Assembly (NCBI GenBank): GCA_016786965.1
Contig: JAEUVL010000078.1
Coordinates: 1-5,128 of the forward strand
Source: Chitinophagaceae bacterium
Lineage (GTDB): Bacteria; Bacteroidota; Bacteroidia; Chitinophagales; Chitinophagaceae
Length of the DNA: 5,128 bases
Direction of reading: 5' to 3'
Positions 1 through 5,128 of the stretch are shown piece after piece (position 1 is the stretch's first letter; every line of letters begins with the position of its first letter). The notes under the pieces were generated by a model. The model was not told the DNA's origin. It saw nothing but the letters and a program-made list of their open reading frames with translations, and did no database searches. A program made the position numbers and the translations under genes.

Positions 1-1
1 C

Positions 2-2581
2 GGCGGCGTGAAGCAGCAGGCGGGCTTTAGTTTGTTATTTCGTGAGGAAGCATTGGCAAAAACAGAATCTGGTAAATATGCCATTGTACCGGGCAAGCCG
101 GGCAAAAGCGAACTCATAAAACGAATCACCGAGACTGATCCTGAGGAACGGATGCCATATAATCATGAACCGCTTTCAGACAGGGAAGTAACCATTTTAA
201 AAAAATGGATCAGGCAGGGTGCAGAATGGGGAGAGCATTGGGCCTATATGCCAGTAAAGCAAGAGCAAGTACCTGATTATAACAACTCCTGGATCAGGAA
301 TGACATCGATCAGTTTGTTTATCAGAAATTAAAACAAGAAAAATTAACTCCGGCAACAGAAGCCGATAAAGCCACACTTCTGAGAAGGATAAGTATTGAC
401 CTCACCGGGCTGCCGCCAGATAGTGCGGCTACACAAAAATTTCTGGCAGATGATTCCGAAAAAGCATATGAAAATCTGGTAGATGACTTGCTTGCTTCAA
501 AAAGTTATGGCGAAAGATGGACCTCTCTCTGGATGGACCTGGCCCGCTATGCGGATACAAAAGGATATGAGTCGGACCAGGCCCGCAGCATTTGGAAATA
601 CCGCGACTGGCTGATCAACGCTTTTAACGAGGATAAACCTTATAATGTTTTCCTAACTGAACAATTAGCTGGCGACCTGATGCCCAACCCCGATGACACA
701 AGATATATCGCCACGGCTTTTCACCGAAACTCACTTACGAATGATGAAGGGGGTACTGATAATGAAGAATTCAGAACGGCCGCCGTTATGGACCGTGTGA
801 ATACTACCTGGAGTGCGGTGCTGGGTACTACCTTCAATTGTGTGCAATGCCACAGCCATCCTTATGATCCTTTTAAACACGAAGAGTATTATAAGTTCAT
901 GGCTTTTTTTAATAATACAAGAGATGAGGATACCGAAATGGATTATCCTTTACTACGCCAATATACTGGTAAGGATAGTACAAGGTTTGAAGAACTTACA
1001 AATTGGCTGGCTAAGAACGTTTCCGGGCCGGAAGCAAAAGAGCAGGTTCATTTTTTAAAAACTTGGCAGCCCGTTGTAAATTCTTTATTGTGTGATGAAT
1101 TTACCAACGGCGCACAAACCGGCTGGTTGACAGAACTGAGAAACTATGGTACCTGCCGCTTAAAAGATGTACCGCTGAATAACAGCACACAGTTCATGTT
1201 TCGCTTTGTATCAATTCATAATAGCGGCCAACTGGAAGTATATGTGGACAGCCTTAATACAAAACCATATTGTGTGGTACCTGTTTGGGAAACAACCAAA
1301 GGATGGTCTGTTGCCACAGCACCTGTCAGACCTATTCCCGGTAAGCATAATTTGTACTTAAAATATGTAAACAAGAAAATAAGGCCAGATCATCTCAATG
1401 GCGTTTTAATGGAATGGTTTCGCTTTAGTCAGCCGTTTCCTGGTAAGGACAAACAGGGTTATGCCACAGCAAAAAATTTATTTGACAGCCTGCTGTATGC
1501 AAAGCCAGAAACAACCCCGGTGATGGTGGAGAACACACCTGATATGTACCGGCCTACAAACGTTTTTGAAAGAGGTAACTGGTTGGTAAAAGGAAAAGAG
1601 GTGACACCGGATGTGCCAGGTGTGCTTAATCCATTGCCAGCCAGTGTACCAAAGAACCGTTTAGGGCTAGCACTATGGCTTACAGATAAAAAGAATCCGC
1701 TGACGGCCCGTACGATGGTGAACCGCTTATGGGAACAATTATTCGGTAATGGCCTTGCCGAAACCCTGGAAGATCTGGGCACACAGGGAATTCCTCCCAC
1801 TCATAGGGAACTGCTGGACCATCTCTCGTGGAAATTCATGAATGACAATAACTGGAGCATCAAAAAACTGTTGAAAGAAATAGTTATGTCGGCTACTTAC
1901 CGCCAGGAATCAAAAGTGACAGAAGAGGCATTAAAAAAAGACCCTAACAATAAATGGTATGCAAGAGGTCCACGGGTACGATTATCAGCCGAGCAGATAA
2001 GGGATCAGGCATTAGCAGTAAGCAACCTCTTAAATAAAAAGATGTATGGTAAACCGGTGATGCCATTTCAACCGGATGGTATCTGGAAATCACCATATAA
2101 CGGGGATGTTTGGAAAATGAGTGAAGGCCGTGAACAGTACCGGAGGGCTTTATATACTTTCTGGAAGAGAACAGCCCCTTATCCATCCATGATCACTTTT
2201 GATGGTGGCTCGAGAGATGTGTGTATTACCAGGCGCATACGGACAAACACTCCTTTACAGGCATTAACAACACTCAATGATTCTGCTTACCTGGTGATGG
2301 CAAGGCATTTTGCCTATCGCATGCAGGAATTGGGTGGAGATGAATTTAGTAAGCAAATTGAAAAAGGCTACCAGGCCATGATGCATAAGCCGATCTCAGC
2401 AGTGAGATTAAATGCGCTGGTGGAATTGTATAACAAGTCAGTTACCGTATTTCAAAATGACAAAGAAGCAGCCTGTGAAATGAATGGGTTGAACGATCAG
2501 CACAATAACCCCGAAACGGCAGCTCTGATAGTGGTGGCAAATGCAATGCTGAATCTGGATGAGTGGCTGAATAAAAATTAA
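2..2581 (+). CDS. PSCyt1-PSCyt2(DUF1549)-CBM6-like-PSD1(DUF1553) protein, 5' partial
   Basis: Large predicted periplasmic cytochrome-like protein, cut at its N-terminus by the window edge. The frame is open from base 2. The GTG at 8 lies inside a conserved domain and is probably not the start (residue numbers here count from it). Residues 1-80 are the C-terminal part of a planctomycete-type cytochrome c domain (PSCyt1), with the AIVPGKPGKSELIKRI and DPEERMP signatures; its CxxCH should lie just upstream. Residues 98-310 are PSCyt2/DUF1549 (RRISIDLTGLPP, GERW, LARYADTKGYE) with an internal CVQCH at 278-282. Residues ~361-475 form a CBM6-like insert. Residues ~548-857 are PSD1/DUF1553 (NPLTARTMVNRLWEQLFGNG, TNTPLQALTTLND, terminal LNLDEW), and this end looks intact. 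The family often sits beside DUF1501 genes, as here. The family's reaction is unknown; electron transfer is inferred from the haem motif. The architecture call is firm and the substrate is unknown. Confidence 0.93.
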   Translation, partial: GGVKQQAGFSLLFREEALAKTESGKYAIVPGKPGKSELIKRITETDPEERMPYNHEPLSDREVTILKKWIRQGAEWGEHWAYMPVKQEQVPDYNNSWIRNDIDQFVYQKLKQEKLTPATEADKATLLRRISIDLTGLPPDSAATQKFLADDSEKAYENLVDDLLASKSYGERWTSLWMDLARYADTKGYESDQARSIWKYRDWLINAFNEDKPYNVFLTEQLAGDLMPNPDDTRYIATAFHRNSLTNDEGGTDNEEFRTAAVMDRVNTTWSAVLGTTFNCVQCHSHPYDPFKHEEYYKFMAFFNNTRDEDTEMDYPLLRQYTGKDSTRFEELTNWLAKNVSGPEAKEQVHFLKTWQPVVNSLLCDEFTNGAQTGWLTELRNYGTCRLKDVPLNNSTQFMFRFVSIHNSGQLEVYVDSLNTKPYCVVPVWETTKGWSVATAPVRPIPGKHNLYLKYVNKKIRPDHLNGVLMEWFRFSQPFPGKDKQGYATAKNLFDSLLYAKPETTPVMVENTPDMYRPTNVFERGNWLVKGKEVTPDVPGVLNPLPASVPKNRLGLALWLTDKKNPLTARTMVNRLWEQLFGNGLAETLEDLGTQGIPPTHRELLDHLSWKFMNDNNWSIKKLLKEIVMSATYRQESKVTEEALKKDPNNKWYARGPRVRLSAEQIRDQALAVSNLLNKKMYGKPVMPFQPDGIWKSPYNGDVWKMSEGREQYRRALYTFWKRTAPYPSMITFDGGSRDVCITRRIRTNTPLQALTTLNDSAYLVMARHFAYRMQELGGDEFSKQIEKGYQAMMHKPISAVRLNALVELYNKSVTVFQNDKEAACEMNGLNDQHNNPETAALIVVANAMLNLDEWLNKN
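839..853 (+). other. Internal CxxCH haem c attachment motif (CVQCH)
   Basis: Codons for C-V-Q-C-H at residues 278-282 of the first gene, followed by SHPYDPFKHEEYY. This matches the conserved CxQCHxHxxDP segment of PSCyt2/DUF1549 domains. It is the sole CxxCH in the visible protein. With the one expected in the truncated PSCyt1 domain, the full protein would have two candidate haem sites. Whether this motif carries haem or binds a metal in another way is not established by the sequence. Confidence 0.8.
1088..1432 (+). other. CBM6-like beta-sandwich module inserted between DUF1549 and DUF1553
   Basis: Residues ~361-475 of the first gene do not belong to DUF1549 or DUF1553. They read like a family 6 carbohydrate-binding module: a strand (TQFMFRFVSI), then SGQLEVYVDS, then ETTKGWSVATAPV, then GKHNLYLKYV, and a closing LNGVLMEWFRF strand. 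The order 'G-x-(I/L)-E-V-x-x-D', 'T-x-G-W', 'G-x-H-x-L-Y-L' and 'x-x-W-F-x-F' is the usual CBM6 progression. Sugar binding is inferred from this resemblance. The boundaries are approximate. Confidence 0.7.
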
Positions 2582-2626
2582 TGCATTAAATGATCATAGC
2601 AGCCTGGTGATGAAAAAAAATTAGCA
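2582..2626 (+). promoter_or_regulatory. 45-base spacer with A-rich translation initiation region
   Basis: The gap between the cytochrome-like gene and the DUF1501 gene. It has no Shine-Dalgarno sequence in position. A run of eight A residues at 2613-2620 ends six bases before the ATG, in keeping with A-rich starts in Bacteroidota. An in-frame TAG at 2597-2599 with no ATG, GTG or TTG after it fixes 2627 as the earliest start. No convincing promoter or terminator hairpin is visible, so co-transcription is likely. Confidence 0.4.
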
Positions 2627-4135
2627 ATGACGCAAAAGGAAATACATAATCAACGCTTGCTGAAGGAGGCCGAAACAAGGGTCCTTCATCATTACACCCG
2701 TCGCCATTTTTTAAAGGAAAGTGCCATGGGTCTGGGTGCACTGGCGCTGGGGAGTTTGATTGGCGGCTGCGGAAGCAGACAACAAGCTGTCGTTGATAAC
2801 TACTTTGATCCTGCAAATCCTTTAGCACCACGGCCACCAATGTTTCCTGGCAAAGCAAGATCTGTTATTTACATACATATGGCTGGTGCTCCTTCACAAC
2901 TGGAATTATTCAGCTACAAACCGGAGCTGGCTAAATTAGACGGGCAAGACTGCCCGCCTTCATTACTGGAAGGAAAGAAATTTGCCTTTATCCGTGGAGT
3001 GCCGAAGATGCTGGGCCCGCAGTCCAACTTTCGGCAGCATGGTCAAAGCGGTCTATGGTTATCAGATAATTTGCCGCATTTATCAACCGTGGTGGATGAA
3101 ATAGCAATGCTTAATGCTGTAACTACAGACCAGTTCAATCATGCACCGGCACAACTATTAATGCACAGCGGTTCGGCAAGACAAGGTCGGCCAAGTATTG
3201 GTGCATGGGTAACTTATGGATTGGGCACAGAAAATAGAAATCTCCCCGGTTTTGTGGTACTTACTTCCGGGGGTAATAACCCCGACGCCGGCAAAAGTGT
3301 ATGGGGCAGCGGCTTTTTACCTAGTGTGTACCAGGGAGTGCAATGCCGTAGTGAGGGAGACCCGGTTTTATTTATAAAAGATCCTGAAGGAATGAGCCGG
3401 GATGTGCGGAAAGCTTCCATCGAGGCCATCAATAAAGTGAACCAGGCGCAGTATGAAGAATACCAGGACCCAGAAATACTTTCCCGCATTGCTCAATATG
3501 AGATGGCCTATAAAATGCAGATCTCAGTTCCCGAAGTCATGAACATTAATGACGAACCGCAATATATCCATGATATGTATGGTACCAAACCGGGTGAAGG
3601 CCGCTTTGCCAACAATGTATTGCTGGCAAGAAAGCTGGTAGAAAAAGGGGTTCGCTTTGTACAATTATTCGACTGGGGCTGGGATACGCATGGCGACTCG
3701 GCGGACAATGCCGTGGATGTGGGTCTCATAAATAAATGCCGCACGGTAGATAAACCGATCACAGCACTGCTGCTGGACCTGAAACAAAGAGGCTTGTTGG
3801 ACGAGACTCTGGTAGTATGGGGAGCTGAATTCGGAAGAACCCCCATGATGGAAAACCGGGATGGTAAAAAGATGCCTTTTAAAGGAAGGGACCACCATGG
3901 CGAAGGTTTTAGCATGTGGATGGCCGGTGGCGGTATCAAAGGCGGCACCAGTTATGGTGAAACAGATGAGATCGGCTACAGTATCGTGAATGGTAAAACA
4001 GAAGCATTCGATATACAGGCCACGATATTGAACCAATTGGGATTTGATCATGAAAAGCTAACGTATGAGTCACAGGGACGTCCGTTTCGTCTGACTGATG
4101 TAAGCGGCAAAGTGATTACTGATATACTAGCTTAA
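2627..4135 (+). CDS. DUF1501 family protein, Tat-exported putative lipoprotein
   Basis: Complete 502-residue DUF1501 protein, a family related to the alkaline phosphatase/sulfatase superfamily and of unknown reaction. The N-terminus has a twin-arginine motif (TRRHFLK, 24-30), a hydrophobic stretch (35-47) and a lipobox-like IGGC ending at C48. Family landmarks are MAGAPSQLELF (85-95), FNHAPAQLLMHSG (170-182), DWGWDTHGD (349-357), WGAEFGRTP (398-406), GRDHHGEGF (420-428) and AGGGIKGG (433-440). D352, H355, D422, H423 and H424 are candidate metal ligands by analogy with the superfamily. The length is normal and the C-terminus complete. It lies 45 bases after its usual PSCyt/PSD1 partner and 21 bases before the TIM-barrel gene, suggesting an operon. 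Family assignment is secure. Hydrolase activity is only inferred, and no sulfatase-type formylglycine motif is seen. Confidence 0.95.
   Translation: MTQKEIHNQRLLKEAETRVLHHYTRRHFLKESAMGLGALALGSLIGGCGSRQQAVVDNYFDPANPLAPRPPMFPGKARSVIYIHMAGAPSQLELFSYKPELAKLDGQDCPPSLLEGKKFAFIRGVPKMLGPQSNFRQHGQSGLWLSDNLPHLSTVVDEIAMLNAVTTDQFNHAPAQLLMHSGSARQGRPSIGAWVTYGLGTENRNLPGFVVLTSGGNNPDAGKSVWGSGFLPSVYQGVQCRSEGDPVLFIKDPEGMSRDVRKASIEAINKVNQAQYEEYQDPEILSRIAQYEMAYKMQISVPEVMNINDEPQYIHDMYGTKPGEGRFANNVLLARKLVEKGVRFVQLFDWGWDTHGDSADNAVDVGLINKCRTVDKPITALLLDLKQRGLLDETLVVWGAEFGRTPMMENRDGKKMPFKGRDHHGEGFSMWMAGGGIKGGTSYGETDEIGYSIVNGKTEAFDIQATILNQLGFDHEKLTYESQGRPFRLTDVSGKVITDILA
2696..2770 (+). other. Twin-arginine signal with lipobox in the DUF1501 protein
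   Basis: Codons 24-48: T-R-R-H-F-L-K, then a Gly/Ala/Leu-rich hydrophobic segment, then L-I-G-G-C. R25-R26 with F28, L29 and K30 is an excellent Tat consensus, and C48 is a plausible lipidation site. The residues after the cysteine (GSRQQAVV) lack the acidic run that marks surface-exported lipoproteins in Bacteroidota, so a periplasm-facing anchor is more likely. The 24-residue n-region is long but is fixed by the upstream stop. Confidence 0.7.
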
Positions 4136-4156
4136 GTACAGTTCAAACACTTTTAA
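4136..4156 (+). promoter_or_regulatory. 21-base spacer that fixes the start of the third gene
   Basis: This short AT-rich spacer has no Shine-Dalgarno motif. A TAA at 4154-4156 directly precedes the ATG in the same frame, so 4157 is the earliest possible start. The small gap leaves no room for a terminator and argues for translation from a shared transcript with the DUF1501 gene. Confidence 0.45.
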
Positions 4157-4240
4157 ATGAAGCATAACCGGAGAAATTTTCTCAAACTAACTGGTACTGC
4201 CACCACAGCAGCCTTACTTTCTTCATTGGACAGTTTTGCC
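4157..4240 (+). other. Twin-arginine signal peptide of the TIM-barrel protein
   Basis: Codons 1-28: a short n-region with R5-R6 in N-R-R-N-F-L-K, a weakly hydrophobic Thr/Ala/Leu core (11-24) and a possible cleavage after S-F-A at 28. The moderate hydrophobicity is typical of Tat rather than Sec signals. No lipobox cysteine is present, so a soluble periplasmic product is expected. Confidence 0.75.
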
Positions 4241-5092
4241 GATACTACAATGCCAGTTACCAATATTCAAAATGGATACCAGCTAAAAATACTAGCTACC
4301 AACTGGGGTTATGATGGATCGATGGATTCCTTTTGTGCTAAAGCCAAAAAGGAAGGATATGATGGTATTGAAAACTGGTGGCCGGATGAAAAGAAAGAAC
4401 AGGATGAAATGTTTGCCGCACTAAAAAAATATGGATTGGAGGTAGGCTTCTTATACGGAGCCTGGCAAAGCGACCCGGCAGAGCATTTGGGACAGTTCAA
4501 AAAAATAATGGATACCATTGCGAAACAAAATATCCAGGTACCACTCTATATTAACCTACATTCCGGCCGCGATTATTTCAGTTTCGAAGACAATTGTAAG
4601 TTCATCGACTATACTAATACACTGGAAAAGGAAACAGGCATGTTGATCTGCCATGAAACACACCGGGGTCGTATGATGTACGCAGCTCACGTCACTAAAG
4701 CATTTATTCAAAAATATCCTCAGTTAAAACTTACTTTGGATATTTCTCATTGGTGCAATGTACATGAGAGTTTATTGGATGATCAGGCCTCAACTGTTGA
4801 TCTGGCACTGGAACGCACCGAACACATACATGCCCGGATTGGCTACGCCGAAGGCCCGCAGGTAAATGACCCCCGGGCACCAGAGTGGGAGGGAACTGTA
4901 AAACAGCATTTTGCCTGGTGGGATAAAGTAGTGGAGCGAAAAAAAAGAAATGGAGAAAGAATGACTTTTCTTACAGAGTTTGGACCGCCGCTGTATATGC
5001 CCACACTACCTCACACCTTGCAGGCTGTAAGTGATCAGTGGGCCATCAATGTACACATGCTTCAACTGCTGAGAAAAAGATATGGAGCATAG
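4157..5092 (+). CDS. Tat-exported TIM-barrel protein, xylose isomerase-like (sugar phosphate isomerase/epimerase family)
   Basis: Complete 311-residue protein. Residues 4-10 (NRRNFLK) are a twin-arginine motif, followed by a short hydrophobic region and a possible signal peptidase site after SFA (26-28). The rest fits an AP endonuclease 2/xylose isomerase-like barrel: a first strand near 43-50 (LKILATNW), then GYDGIENWWP (67-76), GLEVGFLYGAW (93-103), VPLYINLHSGRDYF (128-141), LICHETHRGR (163-172), LTLDISHWCNV (192-202), HIHARIGYAEGPQVNDP (223-239) and FLTEFGPP (271-278). E167, D195, H198, H225 and E274 are the likely divalent-metal and catalytic positions by family analogy. Export makes a phosphorylated sugar an unlikely substrate. 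A periplasmic isomerase, epimerase or lyase acting on a free or oxidised sugar is an inference. It is the third gene of the apparent operon. Fold and export are well supported; the reaction is unknown. Confidence 0.9.
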   Translation: MKHNRRNFLKLTGTATTAALLSSLDSFADTTMPVTNIQNGYQLKILATNWGYDGSMDSFCAKAKKEGYDGIENWWPDEKKEQDEMFAALKKYGLEVGFLYGAWQSDPAEHLGQFKKIMDTIAKQNIQVPLYINLHSGRDYFSFEDNCKFIDYTNTLEKETGMLICHETHRGRMMYAAHVTKAFIQKYPQLKLTLDISHWCNVHESLLDDQASTVDLALERTEHIHARIGYAEGPQVNDPRAPEWEGTVKQHFAWWDKVVERKKRNGERMTFLTEFGPPLYMPTLPHTLQAVSDQWAINVHMLQLLRKRYGA

Positions 5093-5128
5093 TTAAAAAT
5101 AAAAAGGACGTATAAAAATTAGGCAGTG
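5093..5128 (+). other. AT-rich 3' flank, no gene recognised
   Basis: The last 36 bases follow the TAG of the third gene. They are A-rich, contain a purine stretch AAAAAGGA (5101-5108), and end in GTG at the window edge. No hairpin terminator is visible. A downstream gene could begin here, but nothing in this stretch proves it. Confidence 0.3.

Noticed and set aside
1459..1800. Antisense open frame of 113 codons across the start of the DUF1553 domain
   Set aside because: The sense strand encodes well-conserved DUF1553 sequence here, and the antisense product shows no recognisable domain.
2581..2626. Tiny ATG-initiated frames in the spacer before the DUF1501 gene (at 2581, 2590 and 2610), as a possible leader peptide
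   Set aside because: They encode only two to six codons, with no regulatory codon run and no attenuator hairpin.
3508..3948. Antisense open frame of 146 codons within the DUF1501 gene
   Set aside because: It lies fully opposite conserved DUF1501 motifs (DWGWDTHGD, EFGRTP, GRDHH), its translation resembles no family, and it has no start region of its own. It is a shadow of the sense gene.
3665..4051. Second antisense open frame of 128 codons, overlapping the previous one
   Set aside because: Also opposite conserved DUF1501 coding sequence and overlapping another antisense frame; its composition is not protein-like.
4939..4946. Run of eight A residues inside the TIM-barrel gene, a possible slippage or phase-variation site
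   Set aside because: It encodes ordinary lysine codons in an AT-leaning gene, the frame continues intact to a normal C-terminus, and no alternative product is apparent.
5093..5128. Start of a further gene at the terminal GTG, or a promoter in the A-rich end
   Set aside because: A single codon at the edge with poor spacing from the AAAGGA stretch is not evidence, and no Bacteroidota-type promoter pair is convincing.

Overview
The window looks like chromosomal DNA from a Bacteroidota bacterium, most likely a Chitinophagaceae/Cytophagales-type environmental lineage. This rests on a base composition of moderate GC (judged by eye), A-rich translation starts without Shine-Dalgarno motifs, and close resemblance of the proteins to the Bacteroidota branches of their families. 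The assignment is an inference from family resemblance; no marker gene is present.

Layout: three genes lie in the same direction and fill almost the whole window, with gaps of 45 and 21 bases. (1) 2-2581: the C-terminal ~860 residues of a large predicted periplasmic c-type cytochrome-like protein with PSCyt1 (remnant), PSCyt2/DUF1549, an inserted CBM6-like sandwich and PSD1/DUF1553. Its beginning, including the first haem site and the signal peptide, lies upstream of the window. (2) 2627-4135: a complete DUF1501 protein of the alkaline phosphatase/sulfatase-like superfamily, with a twin-arginine signal followed by a lipobox cysteine. (3) 4157-5092: a complete TIM-barrel protein of the xylose isomerase-like/'sugar phosphate isomerase/epimerase' family, also with a twin-arginine signal. 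The last 36 bases are AT-rich and hold no recognisable gene.

The spacing and common strand suggest one transcription unit. All three products appear to be exported: gene 1 because haem c is attached outside the cytoplasm, genes 2 and 3 because of their Tat signals. The pairing of a PSCyt/PSD1 protein with a DUF1501 protein is a known recurring gene pair, abundant in Planctomycetes and Verrucomicrobia and also found in Bacteroidota. Its biochemical role is not established as far as I know. The carbohydrate-binding-like insert and the sugar-isomerase-type barrel suggest an envelope-located carbohydrate oxidation or modification pathway, which is a hypothesis. No RNA gene, mobile element, CRISPR array, convincing promoter or terminator was seen.
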